A stretch of 64,000 nucleotides of DNA from Achromobacter anxifer (GCF_903652925.1 NZ_CAHLAR010000001.1:992001-1056000), one strand, 5' to 3'; positions 43,229 through 53,463 are shown, counted from the first letter of the stretch. The notes: generated from the letters alone by a model not told the origin. Translations and numbers: made by a program.

Positions 43229-46200
43229 ATGACCCTACCGCAAGACACTCCCAAGCCCGGCCGCAACGGCTTGCGGCTGACCTGGCTGGCGCTGCTGTTG
43301 CAGGCAGGAATTTCCACCGTGTACGTTTTCGGGCGGCCGGCGTCGGCGCAGACCGCGCCGCTGGTCTACCAGTTCCGGGGCGCGGACGGCACCTGCTGTT
43401 CCAGCGGCGAATACCCGAACAACGGCCATGACGGGCAATGGGGGCAGCGCGACTTCGTCCAGACCGACAGCAACCAGCGCATTCAGGCCGACGCGCCCCG
43501 CCAGACCGGCATCCTGATCGACGTCAGCGGCGGCAAGGGCGGCAATGGCCGGGATTCCAATGTGAATCACTGGGGTGGCAACGGCGGCGGCGGACGCATC
43601 ATCGACTACACCTTGTCGTCCAGCACCGTCACCGCGGCGGGCCGCGGCATAGACCTGTACTCGGCGGGCGGCAACGGCGGCCTGTGGGGCAACGCGGACG
43701 GCCCTTACGGCGGCTACGGCAGCGGCGGCGACGGACATCAGGCCCGGGTCACGCTGAACAACGCCACCGTGATCGGGACAGGCTTCGGCGTCGCCGCGCA
43801 ATCCTGGGGCGGCGCGGGCACCGACAGCGCCATCGTCGGCGGCTTTGGCGGCGGCAACAATGCCGGGCGGGGCGGTAGCGCCGGCCTTGCGTCGGTGATT
43901 CTGCAAGGCACGACCTCGGTGACCGCGCGCGGCCCGGGGCCGGACGACGTCAGCGCGGGCGTGGGCCTGATCTCGTCGGGCGGCAGCGGCGGCGCGGCGG
44001 AGCATACCGGCGACTTCGGCGGGCACGCCGATGCGGGGCGCGGGGGCGATGCTTCCACCGTGTCCTTCACGTCGGTGGCGGGGGCTTCCGTCCAGGGACT
44101 GGGCGATGGCGTGTACGGCGTGATCGCCCGGTCGATTGCCGGCAACGCGTCGATAAACAATGACGTCGACACCAAGGCCGCCGCGGGCGGCAACTCGGGC
44201 CAGGTCTCCATCGCCAACGGCGGCTCGATCAAGACGGGCGGCAACCGCGGCATCGGCGTGTATGCGCTGACCCAGGGCGGCAATGGCGGCAACGGCGGCA
44301 ACGGTTCCTGGGCCGGCGGGCACAACGGCGGCGCCGGCGGCACGCCCGGCGCCATCGCCATCACCAATACCGGCACGATCACGACAGGCGCCAACGGCAC
44401 CGTCGGCGCCAAGGGCATCATGGCCAGCGTGCTGGGCGGAGAAGGCGGCCGCGGCGGCGACAGCGGCGCGTTCGGACCGGGCGGCAACGGCGGCGCCGGC
44501 GCGGTCGCGGGCCAGGCGATCACGATCACCAATGCGGGGAGGATCAGCACCTACGGCAACGACGCGGCTGCCGTGATCGCGAACAGCGCGGGCGGAGGCG
44601 GCGGCCTGGCCGCGTCCAGCAACGGCATCATCTCCGTGGGCGGCGGGCACGGCGGCGCCGGGGGCTCGGGCGGCGGCATTGCCATGGCCAATAGCGGCGG
44701 CATCGATACCTCGGGCGACAACAGCGCGGCCGTGGTGCTGCAGAGCATCGGCGGAGGCGGCGGCGTGGGCGGCGACGCCAACAGCACCGGGGTGATCACT
44801 TCGATCGCCATTGGCGGCGCGGGCGGCGCGGCGGGCAACGGCGGCCTGGTGCAGTTTTCCTCGCAAGGCTCGATCCTGACGCGCGCCGGCAATGCCTCGG
44901 GCGTGGTGCTGCAAAGCATAGGCGGCGGTGGCGGCAGCGGCGGATCGGCCAACGCGGTCGGCGTGGGCGTGGGGCTGAACGTGACGGTGGCGACCGGGGG
45001 CAAGGGCGGCAGCGGCGGTTCGGGCAGCACGGTGTCGTTCACCCAGGCCAGCCAGGGAACGATCACGACGCAGGGCGCGCATAGCAATGGCGTGCTGGCG
45101 CAAAGCATAGGGGGAGGCGGCGGCAACGGCGGACTGGCCAACTCCCGCGCGATCACGATCGCGCCGCCGCTGGGAGACAAGCCCAGCGGCACCGTCACGG
45201 TGGCCGTGTCGAATGGCGGCGTGGGGCAGGGGGCGGGCGACGGCGGGACCGTTGCGCTCACGAACGCCGGGCGCATCCAGACCGGGGCCGCGCAGAGCAA
45301 CGGGGTGGTGGCCCAGAGCATTGGCGGGGGCGGCGGCAATGGCGGCGGGGTGCTGGCGCCGGTCAAGATTCCGACCATCGGCAATTCGCTGGTCGATCTG
45401 CAGCTGACCGTGCGCCATGGCGGGCAGGGCGGACAGGGCGGCAGCGGCGGGCAGGTGCAGGCGGCCAACGACGCCACCGGCATCATCGCGACGCAGGGGA
45501 CGGGATCCGCGGGCATGGTTGCGCAAAGCATCGGCGGTGGTGGAGGCAACGGCGGCATCGTGCAGGCGCACGACGCCAACTCTTTCAACGACATCCTGGG
45601 GTCGCCGGCCGAACTGGCCAGCCTGCTGGAAAAGGCGGCCAACTGGCTGGAGCAAGGGCCGAAGCTGGCATTCAGCAAGGCCGTCAGCCTGTCCGTCGGC
45701 GTTACGACGGGCGGCAGCGGCGGCGCCGGAAACGGTGCCAGCGCCTTCAATGTGCGCAATGACGGCGCCATATCGACGGCGGGTGACCACGCGCCCGGCA
45801 TCGTGGCCCAGAGCATAGGCGGAGGCGGCGGAAACGCCGGGGCCATAGCTTCGGCGGGCGCGTCCAGCCTGCTGTCCAGCCTCGACGCGCTGATCAAGGC
45901 CGCCGCGTCGGGTGTGCAGAACCTGTACACCGTCGCGCTGCCGCAGACCAACATCACCCACCAGACCGGCGGCAGCGGCGGCGCGGCGGGGGATGGCGGC
46001 GGCTCCGCCTCCGATCCGGCCATCGTTTTGAACACGGGCACGATCACCACGCAGGGCAGCGGTTCGGCGGGCATCGTGGCCCAGAGCATCGGCGCGGGAG
46101 GGGGCAGAAGCACCGCCAGCGGCCAGGATCTGCAGACGATCGTATCCGCCGCGGCCGGCAGCCAGGCGCCGGAGATCATCGACAAGATCACCCGCATCGT

Positions 46201-49200
46201 GAGCTTCCTGGGAACCAAGGGCGGCAGTCTCCTGGGTTCCCTCATCGATGTGCGTAACGGCGGGGTGGACGGGGCCGGCGGCGCCGGCGGCACGGTCGTG
46301 GTCGATGCCAGCGCCGCGACCAGCCGCATCACCACGCAGGGCTACCAGGCGCCAGGCATACTCGCGCAGAGCGTGGGCGGGGGCGGCGGCGTTTCGGCGG
46401 TCGACCAGCCGTTGTTCCTGTGGAGCCAGACCGCCGCGACGATCGCGCTGGGCGCCGTGGGCGGCCAGCATCAGGGCATCTCGACCAGCACGGGCGGCGC
46501 GGTCAGCGTGACGCATGGCGGCATGCTCGCGACCCGCGCGGGCGGCTCCGCCGGGATCGTCGCCCAAAGCGTGGGCGGCGGGGGCGGGATCAGCACGCTA
46601 GCCCTGCGCAACGCCACCACGGCGGCCATCCGGCAGGAGGCCACGCTGGCTATCGCATTGGGCGGCGAATACGCATCCAGCACCAGCGGATTCGGTCTGG
46701 CTCAGGTGGCCGGCGGCGCGGTGAGCGTGGCCAACAACGTGGGCCGCATCGCCACGCAGGGATGGTTTGCGCCAGGGATACTGGCGCAGAGCGTGGGCGG
46801 CGGGGGCGGAGTGGCGGCGGTGTCCTCCAGCGCGTCTCTTGGCAGTATCGATATCCAGCTGGGCAGCACGGCGACAGCCGGGGGCGGCCCCTTCCTGGGC
46901 AGTGTCACCGGCGCCGGGGGCAGCGTCACCGTGGCGAACACAGGCGGCAGCATCGCCACGAACGGCGCGCTGTCCTTCGGCGTGCTGGCGCAGAGCGTGG
47001 GCGGCGGCGGGGGCCTGGTCATGGTGGACAACGGCGCGGGACCTGCCGCGAACCCGGCGAATCTCACGTTCGGTTCCAATTCGCCGATGGTCGGCGCAGG
47101 GGGCAGCGTCACCGTGACGCAGGACGTGGGCGGCAGCATCGTCACCGCCGGCACGAATTCGCATGGCATCGTCGCGCAGAGCATCGGCGGCGGCGGTGGC
47201 ATTGCCGGGCTGGCGACGCGGCCCGGCCTGGCGACCTTGAAAGCGGTGGGGACTCCCGCGGCAGGCGGCGACGGCGATACCGTCAGCCTGTCCATCGCGG
47301 GCACGGTAGCGACCTCGGGCAACGGCGCCGCCGGCATCCTGGCGCAAAGCGTGGGCGGCGGCGGCGGGCTGGCGGGCGACCAGTCGTCCGCCCGGTACGG
47401 CACGGACCTGATCCAGAACGCAGGATTGACCGGCGGCCAGGGCAATGGCGGCAGCGTCGACGTGGCGATCGGCACGGGCGGCACGGTCCGGACAGCCGGC
47501 GCGAACGCGCCCGCGATCCTGGCGATGAGCGTGGGCGGGGGCGGCGTGTTCAAGGATGGCGCGCTCTATCAATACAGCACGCCCGGCAATGCGCTGGCCT
47601 ACGGCGGGCCGGTAAACATCGCGGTCGGCCATGCCGCGCAGGTGGTCGCCACGGGCGCCAATTCGCCGGCCGTGGTGGCGATCAGCAATGGCGCCTACGG
47701 CGGCGGCCGCGCGATCTCGGTCAGCCTGGAACAGAATGCCCTGATCAGCGCCGATGCCGAATCCGGCACCGGCATCCTGGCGATTGCGCCGCTGGCCGTC
47801 ACCACCATCACCAACGCCGGAACCATACAGGCGAAGACGGCGATAGACGTGGCCGGCCAGGCTGTCGTCAACAACAACGGGACCGTGGCGGGCGACGTGC
47901 TGCTGGGCAGCGGCAGCGTGTTCCACAACAATGCCGGCGCCAACTTGTACAGCGGCGCCCGCTTCCAGGGCGATCTGGCCAGCGCGGGCGTCCTGAATCC
48001 GGGCGGGCCGGGCGTGTACGCGGCGACCCGGATCACGGGCGCGCTGAACCATACCGGAACCTACCGGCCCGACCTGGACTTCGGCGGGCACAACAGCGAC
48101 TTCATCTCGGTGTCGGGCGCGTCGACCTTCGCGGGCACGGTGCAGCCGGTGCTGCGCAATCCGGTGAAGAACGTCTGGCTGGGCATCGGCCATTTCGATG
48201 CCGCGCAGACCAGCATTCCGGCCACGGCCAGCGACAGTCCCCTGTTCCAGTACACCTTGAAGAACAACGGCGGCGCCGGCATGCGCGATCCGCTGATCTC
48301 GGTGGACGCCAATTTTTCGCCGTCGGCGTTTCCGGTCAACGCGGACCGCCGGGGCATTGCGGCGTCCTTGCAGGAACTGTGGGACCGGGGCGACAGGAAC
48401 AACGCTTCCGCGTTCGACAAGCTGACCGGAGTCCAGACCGCCGGGCAGTACCGCGATGCCCTGGACAGCATCGCCCACGACGGACAATTCGCCCGCGCGT
48501 CGAACCAGATGCATGCGTCCTACGCGTCGATGAACCGGATGATGAGCTGCCCTGACTTCGTGGGAGAAAGCACCATCCTGCGCGAGGGCGATTGCGTCTG
48601 GACGCGGCTGGACACGAACTGGACGCAGCGCAAGGCCACCTCGGACGACGAGGGCTACCGCATCCGCCAGAGCACGCTGACGCTGGGCGCACAGCGTGAA
48701 ATCGCCAGCAACTGGTTTCTGGGGGGATCGCTGAGCTATGCCTATGGCAAGACCACCTCGGCCGCCGACTTCTCGGGCAACAGCGACACCTACGCGGGCG
48801 GCCTGGCCTTGAAGTACAACAATGCGCCGTGGCAGGTCTCGGTCGCCGTGCACGGCGGCGTGGAAAAGAGCCGGATGTCGCGCGGCACGCTGGACGGGAC
48901 CGCGAAGAGCAAGCCGCAATCCTCGTTCCTGGCGGCCAGGCTGCGCACGGCCTACGAGTTCAGCCAGCCGTCCTGGTATCTGCGGCCCTATGTGGATTTC
49001 GACGTGAACCACATCCGGCAGGACGGCTATGCCGAGCAGGGCGCCGGCGCGTTCAACCTGAAGGTCCGCGGCAACGACACGACCTCCTTCATGGCCTCGC
49101 CCATGATCGAGCTGGGCGGGCGCAAGGACCTGGCCGACGGGTCGACCTTGCGGTCCTATGTGGCCGGCGGGATGAGCTTCCTCGGCGGCGGCGATGTGGT

Positions 49201-49399
49201 GACGACCATGCAGCTCGACATCCCGGGCGGCACGCCGTTCAAGCTGAGGTCCGGCATGCCCAGGACCTACGGCAACCTGGCGGCAGGCTTGGAGTACGTC
49301 ACGCCCAAGGGCGTGGAGCTGAAGACGGAGTACGCGCTGCGCGGCAATGGGCAATACCGCGACCAGTCCCTGACCCTGCGCGCCGCCTATCGTTTTTGA
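43229..49399 (+). CDS. Giant glycine-rich autotransporter (type Va secretion)
   Basis: The product has about 2056 residues. An extended signal peptide (residues 1-41, RLTWLALLLQAGISTVYVFGRPASAQ region) leads to a passenger of about 1700 residues predicted to form a beta-helix. It consists of degenerate units closing with AQS(I/V)GGGGG, about fifteen of them in the centre. The C-terminal ~270 residues form the autotransporter barrel, ending AAYRF, preceded by the helical linker FDKLTGVQTAGQYRDALDSI. Unusually for autotransporters, adjacent Cys residues (GTCCSSGEY) occur near the mature N-terminus and two more in the linker (MMSCPDF, GDCVW). ATG at 43229 was chosen for the signal peptide; no good ribosome-binding site is visible. 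It is probably surface-exposed, perhaps an adhesin. Confidence 0.9.
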   Translation: MTLPQDTPKPGRNGLRLTWLALLLQAGISTVYVFGRPASAQTAPLVYQFRGADGTCCSSGEYPNNGHDGQWGQRDFVQTDSNQRIQADAPRQTGILIDVSGGKGGNGRDSNVNHWGGNGGGGRIIDYTLSSSTVTAAGRGIDLYSAGGNGGLWGNADGPYGGYGSGGDGHQARVTLNNATVIGTGFGVAAQSWGGAGTDSAIVGGFGGGNNAGRGGSAGLASVILQGTTSVTARGPGPDDVSAGVGLISSGGSGGAAEHTGDFGGHADAGRGGDASTVSFTSVAGASVQGLGDGVYGVIARSIAGNASINNDVDTKAAAGGNSGQVSIANGGSIKTGGNRGIGVYALTQGGNGGNGGNGSWAGGHNGGAGGTPGAIAITNTGTITTGANGTVGAKGIMASVLGGEGGRGGDSGAFGPGGNGGAGAVAGQAITITNAGRISTYGNDAAAVIANSAGGGGGLAASSNGIISVGGGHGGAGGSGGGIAMANSGGIDTSGDNSAAVVLQSIGGGGGVGGDANSTGVITSIAIGGAGGAAGNGGLVQFSSQGSILTRAGNASGVVLQSIGGGGGSGGSANAVGVGVGLNVTVATGGKGGSGGSGSTVSFTQASQGTITTQGAHSNGVLAQSIGGGGGNGGLANSRAITIAPPLGDKPSGTVTVAVSNGGVGQGAGDGGTVALTNAGRIQTGAAQSNGVVAQSIGGGGGNGGGVLAPVKIPTIGNSLVDLQLTVRHGGQGGQGGSGGQVQAANDATGIIATQGTGSAGMVAQSIGGGGGNGGIVQAHDANSFNDILGSPAELASLLEKAANWLEQGPKLAFSKAVSLSVGVTTGGSGGAGNGASAFNVRNDGAISTAGDHAPGIVAQSIGGGGGNAGAIASAGASSLLSSLDALIKAAASGVQNLYTVALPQTNITHQTGGSGGAAGDGGGSASDPAIVLNTGTITTQGSGSAGIVAQSIGAGGGRSTASGQDLQTIVSAAAGSQAPEIIDKITRIVSFLGTKGGSLLGSLIDVRNGGVDGAGGAGGTVVVDASAATSRITTQGYQAPGILAQSVGGGGGVSAVDQPLFLWSQTAATIALGAVGGQHQGISTSTGGAVSVTHGGMLATRAGGSAGIVAQSVGGGGGISTLALRNATTAAIRQEATLAIALGGEYASSTSGFGLAQVAGGAVSVANNVGRIATQGWFAPGILAQSVGGGGGVAAVSSSASLGSIDIQLGSTATAGGGPFLGSVTGAGGSVTVANTGGSIATNGALSFGVLAQSVGGGGGLVMVDNGAGPAANPANLTFGSNSPMVGAGGSVTVTQDVGGSIVTAGTNSHGIVAQSIGGGGGIAGLATRPGLATLKAVGTPAAGGDGDTVSLSIAGTVATSGNGAAGILAQSVGGGGGLAGDQSSARYGTDLIQNAGLTGGQGNGGSVDVAIGTGGTVRTAGANAPAILAMSVGGGGVFKDGALYQYSTPGNALAYGGPVNIAVGHAAQVVATGANSPAVVAISNGAYGGGRAISVSLEQNALISADAESGTGILAIAPLAVTTITNAGTIQAKTAIDVAGQAVVNNNGTVAGDVLLGSGSVFHNNAGANLYSGARFQGDLASAGVLNPGGPGVYAATRITGALNHTGTYRPDLDFGGHNSDFISVSGASTFAGTVQPVLRNPVKNVWLGIGHFDAAQTSIPATASDSPLFQYTLKNNGGAGMRDPLISVDANFSPSAFPVNADRRGIAASLQELWDRGDRNNASAFDKLTGVQTAGQYRDALDSIAHDGQFARASNQMHASYASMNRMMSCPDFVGESTILREGDCVWTRLDTNWTQRKATSDDEGYRIRQSTLTLGAQREIASNWFLGGSLSYAYGKTTSAADFSGNSDTYAGGLALKYNNAPWQVSVAVHGGVEKSRMSRGTLDGTAKSKPQSSFLAARLRTAYEFSQPSWYLRPYVDFDVNHIRQDGYAEQGAGAFNLKVRGNDTTSFMASPMIELGGRKDLADGSTLRSYVAGGMSFLGGGDVVTTMQLDIPGGTPFKLRSGMPRTYGNLAAGLEYVTPKGVELKTEYALRGNGQYRDQSLTLRAAYRF
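44730..47555 (+). repeat. Repeat region of autotransporter passenger
   Basis: About fifteen imperfect copies of a unit ending GI(V/L)AQS(I/V)GGGGG recur every 50-110 residues. Before this block, looser versions occur (GVAAQSWGGAG, GVYGVIARSIAG). The first half mostly uses SIGGGGG and the second half SVGGGGG, suggesting two rounds of block duplication. Confidence 0.85.
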
Positions 49400-49420
49400 T
49401 GCGGCGGCGCGCCTGGCCGG

Positions 49421-50998
49421 CTACTTGCTGGTCCAGGTCCCCAGGCCGCTGTCGCCGTAGAACTTGATGTCGAAGCCCTGGGCGCGTCCCTGGTCCATCT
49501 TGAAGACGATGGAGGCCAGCGAGGCGACCAGTTCGGCTTCGCCCGCGGGCGCGAAAGCGTAGGTATCGCCGTCCCAGTGCCGCAAGGGGAAGCGCATGCC
49601 CTTGGGGCCCAGCACCAGGGTCAGCGCGCCCTGGGCTTGCTGGATCTCGGCGGGGCCGTAGTAGGGGTTGTCGAACCTGCCCGTGTATTGCGACGGGGCT
49701 TTCGCCGGCGCGGGCTTGGCGGGATCGGGCTGGCCGGACAGATCGGCCTGGGGGGCGAAGAAAGCCTTCATGGCGCCGTTGTAGGCCGCGTACCAGTCGC
49801 GCGTGGGCTTGCCGTACAAGGCCGTGTCGATGAAGGTGGCGGCGACGGATTCGGCCGCGCCCACGGGCGCGCCGTTGGTCAGCACCACGATGCCGATGCC
49901 GGCGGACGGCACGATCCTGAACGTGGTGCCGGTGCCCATCAGGAAGGCCCCGGAATGCCCCATCGAGGGGCGGCCGCCCAGTTCCGTATTGACGTTGAAG
50001 CCATAGCCATAGAAGCCGGAGCGCGAATCCAGGTCGTGGGCGCGCGCGCTGAACGCCTGGGGCGACAGGGCGGGCAGCAGCGCGCCGGGGGCGATCAGCG
50101 TCTTGCCCTGATACTGCCCGTCGGCCAGCAGCAGCTTCAGCCACTCCGCCAGATCGACGACCGTGGAGGACACGCCGCCCGCGGGCGCCTGCTGGTCCGC
50201 GTCGCGCTGGCCCGAGGGCACGAAGGCGCCGTGCTGGTAAGCATGCAGTACGGCGCGGTTGCCGCGCGCCTCGAAGTCGGCGTAGCGGTAGCTGGTTGAC
50301 TTCATGCCCAGCGGCTGGAACAGCTGTTCGTCGGCCAGCGTTTCCCAGGGCTGCCCGGCGGCCTTGGCCACGGCTTGCGCGCCTATCGTGGTGCTGAAGT
50401 TCGCGTAGTGGTATGACGTGCGGAAGGCGTCCAGCGGCAGCAGGCGCAGGCGGGCGATGACCTCGTTGCGGCTGTAGCCCAGGTCTTCCAGGTCGTCTCC
50501 CGCCGTGCCCGGCAGGCCGGAGCGATGCGCGAAGAAATCCCCTATGGTGGCGCGTTCGGACACGTAGGCATTGCTGAGCCTGAAGTCCGGCAGGTAGCGG
50601 GATACCGGATCGTCCCAGGCGGCCTTGCCCTTAGACACTTCGATGGCGGCCACGGTCGCCGACAGCGACTTGGAGATCGAGGCGATCTGGAACACGGTCT
50701 GCGCGTCCACGGGCGCCTGCTTGCCGGCCTCGCGCGTGCCGTAGCCCTGCGTCAACACGGTCTTGCCGTCGATGACCACGGCCACGGCCATGCCCGGCAC
50801 CTTGCTGCGCTTCATGATGTCTTCGACGACGCGCGGCAGATCCTGCACCGCCTGTTGCTTGCCGCCGGCGGGAATGGCGACGGCGTCGGCCGGCGGCGTC
50901 GGCGCGTTGGCTATCGGTACCGGCTGCGAACGGGCCGCGGCGGCGCTGCCCAACGCAACAATGATCATCCCGGCAATGAGCGTCTGTCTGCTGTTCAT
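49421..50998 (-). CDS. Serine hydrolase, class C beta-lactamase family (with C-terminal extension)
   Basis: The 525-residue exported protein has a signal peptide (start at 50998 chosen for it), then the beta-lactamase/transpeptidase fold. The catalytic tetrad is SISK at residues 107-110, then the YAN motif in SYHYANFST and a third motif MGHSGAF in place of KTG. A second domain of about 120 residues at the C-terminus (after SGQPDPAKPAPAKAPSQYTGRFDNPYYGP) is a small beta-barrel-like DUF3471-type module. Likely activities are D-aminopeptidase, esterase or peptidoglycan-related hydrolysis. It is third in a unit with an outer-membrane protein and a second hydrolase. Confidence 0.87.
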   Translation of the reverse strand: MNSRQTLIAGMIIVALGSAAAARSQPVPIANAPTPPADAVAIPAGGKQQAVQDLPRVVEDIMKRSKVPGMAVAVVIDGKTVLTQGYGTREAGKQAPVDAQTVFQIASISKSLSATVAAIEVSKGKAAWDDPVSRYLPDFRLSNAYVSERATIGDFFAHRSGLPGTAGDDLEDLGYSRNEVIARLRLLPLDAFRTSYHYANFSTTIGAQAVAKAAGQPWETLADEQLFQPLGMKSTSYRYADFEARGNRAVLHAYQHGAFVPSGQRDADQQAPAGGVSSTVVDLAEWLKLLLADGQYQGKTLIAPGALLPALSPQAFSARAHDLDSRSGFYGYGFNVNTELGGRPSMGHSGAFLMGTGTTFRIVPSAGIGIVVLTNGAPVGAAESVAATFIDTALYGKPTRDWYAAYNGAMKAFFAPQADLSGQPDPAKPAPAKAPSQYTGRFDNPYYGPAEIQQAQGALTLVLGPKGMRFPLRHWDGDTYAFAPAGEAELVASLASIVFKMDQGRAQGFDIKFYGDSGLGTWTSK

Positions 50999-51005
50999 GA
51001 GGGCC

Positions 51006-52169
51006 TCAGAATCCTGCTTGGTAAGCGATGCGTACAACGCCTTGGTTGATGTGCAGAGCCTGGTCGCGCTGATGCGTCAGGCCCGCCTGCACAATGAATC
51101 CGATTGGAGTGACATAGGTGACCGCGCCCGAAACCGCCCAATCCGTATCGTCCAGCAGGCCGTATTGCGCCAGTTTCTGGCCGCTGCCGGACAGCTTGCG
51201 CACGGCGGCGGTGGCGGTCAGCTGCCAGCGCTCGCGGGACAGCGAGACCGAGGTGACGCCGTTGCCGTTGGCGACGGGGGCGCCGCGAAAGGCGGTGGCG
51301 TAGGTGGCCTCGTTGAACCAGCTCAGGTTCCACGCATTGCCCAGGGGCGCGTCGTAGCGCAGCCGGGCCGATACTGTGTTGGCGCTTTCCCCTTGCGCCG
51401 GATCGAGATGCAGCCGGCCGGCGTCGATGCCGCCCGATAGGCGCTCCAGTCCCGGCAGGTCGCGGAAGTCGTAGGAGAGGATGAATGACTTCAGCTGGTC
51501 GCTGAAGGCGGGCGGCTGGTCGGGGCGGAGGAAGCCGTCTTTCAGGCTCAGCCGCCGGTTCATGGCGGTGTTGTCGCTCTTGAACAGCACGGCCGCCACC
51601 GAGTGAGTGCCGCGGCCCGCGTTGTCGAAGGTGTAGCGTCCGCCCAGGCCGATGGAACCGCGGAATTCCGAGTTCTCGTTGAAGCCTGTGTACAAGCCGT
51701 CGATCACGTGCCAGGCGTCGCCGAAGCCCAGGTCCATCTTGCCGCCGTACAGCGCGTAGTTGTCGGCGGTGTAGGCGGCGAACAGGTTGTCCAGGTCCAC
51801 GCCCAGGTCGGAGAAGGCGTTGTCCTTGGTGTCGTTGGTGGCCGAGTTGAACGTGGCCTTGGTGCGGATCGACAACTGCCGCGTCAACTGCAGCACCAGG
51901 GCGGCTTCGGCCGTGGGCTGCACGCTGCTCCAGTGCGAGCGGGGCAGCTGGCCGTTGTCGTCCTGGACGCCGAAGAAGCCGGTATAGCCGGTCATCAGCA
52001 GGAACCTGCCGTTCAGGCGCGGATAGGCGTCGCCGCCGTCGCCCAGCTCGCTGTACGGCGTCAGGAATATTTCGGTCTTGAAGATGTCGCGGGCCTCTTG
52101 CGCGCACGCGGCCTGCGCCGCCACGACAAGCAGCGCCGCCGTCAGGGCGGCGCAAGTCGAGGGGCTCAC
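51006..52169 (-). CDS. Outer-membrane beta-barrel protein, unknown
   Basis: The 387-residue protein has a signal peptide ending AACAQ, alternating hydrophobic/polar strands rich in aromatic residues, and a terminal Phe (VRIAYQAGF), the signature of outer-membrane barrels. I cannot place it in a named porin family. It overlaps the preceding AmpH-like gene by four bases and is followed within 7 bases by another serine hydrolase gene, so a barrel is made together with two periplasmic hydrolases; it may bring in their substrate. Confidence 0.75.
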   Translation of the reverse strand: MSPSTCAALTAALLVVAAQAACAQEARDIFKTEIFLTPYSELGDGGDAYPRLNGRFLLMTGYTGFFGVQDDNGQLPRSHWSSVQPTAEAALVLQLTRQLSIRTKATFNSATNDTKDNAFSDLGVDLDNLFAAYTADNYALYGGKMDLGFGDAWHVIDGLYTGFNENSEFRGSIGLGGRYTFDNAGRGTHSVAAVLFKSDNTAMNRRLSLKDGFLRPDQPPAFSDQLKSFILSYDFRDLPGLERLSGGIDAGRLHLDPAQGESANTVSARLRYDAPLGNAWNLSWFNEATYATAFRGAPVANGNGVTSVSLSRERWQLTATAAVRKLSGSGQKLAQYGLLDDTDWAVSGAVTYVTPIGFIVQAGLTHQRDQALHINQGVVRIAYQAGF

Positions 52170-53311
52170 CGCGCCAGCTCGGCCGCCAGTTCGCGCACCT
52201 GGGAATGGATGTTGCCGAACATGGCGAAGTTGACGCGGCTGGCGACGACGAACACGCCCAGCCCGCGGTTGGGCGACAGCACGGCATAGGACATGAAGCC
52301 GCCCAGGCCGCCGCTCTTGCCCAGCAGCAAGGGCGTGCCGTTGCGCGGCAGGGTCATCACCCAGCCCAGGCCCATGCCGTCGCCATCGGTGACCTCCGTG
52401 CCCACGACCGACTTCAGTCCGTCATACGGCAGCCACATCGTGTGGGCCAGCACCGAGGCTTCCTTCGATTGCCGCGCGCCGTCCAGATGCCAGCGCATCC
52501 AGCGCACCATGTCGTCGGCGGTGGAATAGATGCCGGCGCTGGCGTACATCACGTCGGGCACCACGGCATTCGGGTCCGGCTTGCCGAACGGGTCCAGGCC
52601 CGTCATCAGGCGCTTCTTTTGCGCATCGTTCAGCGCATTGCCGGTGTCGGTCATGCCGGCCGGCTTCAGCACTTCGTTGGCCAGCACGGTCGAGTAGTCC
52701 GCGCCGCCGGCCTTGGCCAGCGCGTCGCCCAGCAGTCCGAAGCCCAGGTTGGAGTACAGAGTGGTGGTGCCGGGGACATAGGCCGGCGCGTGGCTGCCGA
52801 CCCACTTCCAGTAATAGGCGCGGTCGAACGCGGCAAAGGGATTGTCGGACGGCTTGACGTCGGGGTTGGGCAGTTCGCGCGGCAAGCCGGCCGAATGCGT
52901 GGCCAGGTCCAGCAGGGTCAGCGGACGGCCGTTGCTCTCGACCTTGGCGCTGTCGGGCGCGTACTTGGCCAGCGGATCGGTCAGCTTGAGCTTGCCCTTG
53001 GCGGCAAGCGCCGCCAGCACGTCGCCGGCAAACACCTTGGACACGGAAGCGATGCGGAAAATGGAGCGGCCGTCGGGTTCGACGCCGCTGCCGGGCGCGG
53101 TTTCGCCATAGCCCTGGATGACGACCTCGTCGCCGCGCACCGCCGCGATGATCAGGCCGGGTGCGCCGGAGTTCAGGTACAGCTGCATGCCGGCCATGGA
53201 CACGGCGTCCTGCAAGGCCAGGTCGGTCGCGCGGGCCTGGCTTGCGCCCAGGAAGCAGGCGGCGCTCAAGGTCATGGCGGTGATGCGGGACAGGATACGT
53301 GGCGTAGGCAT
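52166..53311 (-). CDS. AmpC/AmpH-like serine hydrolase (class C beta-lactamase family)
   Basis: The 381-residue exported enzyme has a signal peptide (start 53311; the upstream frame lacks any sign of coding). The motifs are Ser89-V-S-Lys92 (FRIASVSKVF), LYSNLGFGLLG (YxN) and LGKSGGLGGF (KSG, equivalent to KTG). That full set supports a functional penicillin-binding or beta-lactamase-like active site. It may be a DD-carboxypeptidase/endopeptidase or a beta-lactamase. It is the first gene after the GAF-LytTR regulator, 152 bases downstream, with TTCGTC direct repeats in the gap. Confidence 0.88.
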   Translation of the reverse strand: MPTPRILSRITAMTLSAACFLGASQARATDLALQDAVSMAGMQLYLNSGAPGLIIAAVRGDEVVIQGYGETAPGSGVEPDGRSIFRIASVSKVFAGDVLAALAAKGKLKLTDPLAKYAPDSAKVESNGRPLTLLDLATHSAGLPRELPNPDVKPSDNPFAAFDRAYYWKWVGSHAPAYVPGTTTLYSNLGFGLLGDALAKAGGADYSTVLANEVLKPAGMTDTGNALNDAQKKRLMTGLDPFGKPDPNAVVPDVMYASAGIYSTADDMVRWMRWHLDGARQSKEASVLAHTMWLPYDGLKSVVGTEVTDGDGMGLGWVMTLPRNGTPLLLGKSGGLGGFMSYAVLSPNRGLGVFVVASRVNFAMFGNIHSQVRELAAELAR

Positions 53312-53398
53312 GCGGTGTGCTCCAGGTGACTCGGGGAACGGCCGTTCCTCCGCATGCGCGATGATCCCAAAAACTCGATGCGCGGCCACTTCCGCAAG

Positions 53399-53425
53399 GA
53401 CGAAACAACATTGCGGCATGACGAA
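53399..53425 (-). promoter_or_regulatory. Direct repeats, candidate LytTR sites
   Basis: On the minus strand TTCGTC occurs twice with a 21-bp period (two helical turns), the spacing of LytTR-domain operators. It lies about 90-115 bases upstream of the AmpH-like start and next to the GAF-LytTR gene. The match to published half-sites is only partial. Confidence 0.35.
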
Positions 53426-53463
53426 CTGCATATTGCCGGGCGGCCGCGGCCGGCCCGCGGGGC

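Noticed and set aside
44730-47555. Regular repeats that might be taken for a CRISPR array
   Set aside because: The repeats are in-frame, degenerate and glycine-coding within one protein; no constant direct repeat with unique spacers and no cas genes.
43235-49354. Very long open frames (over 900 codons) on the minus strand opposite the autotransporter
   Set aside because: They mirror the GC-rich, Gly/Ala-repeat codons of the real gene, have no start signals or known domains, and are rich in Ala/Arg/His/Pro.
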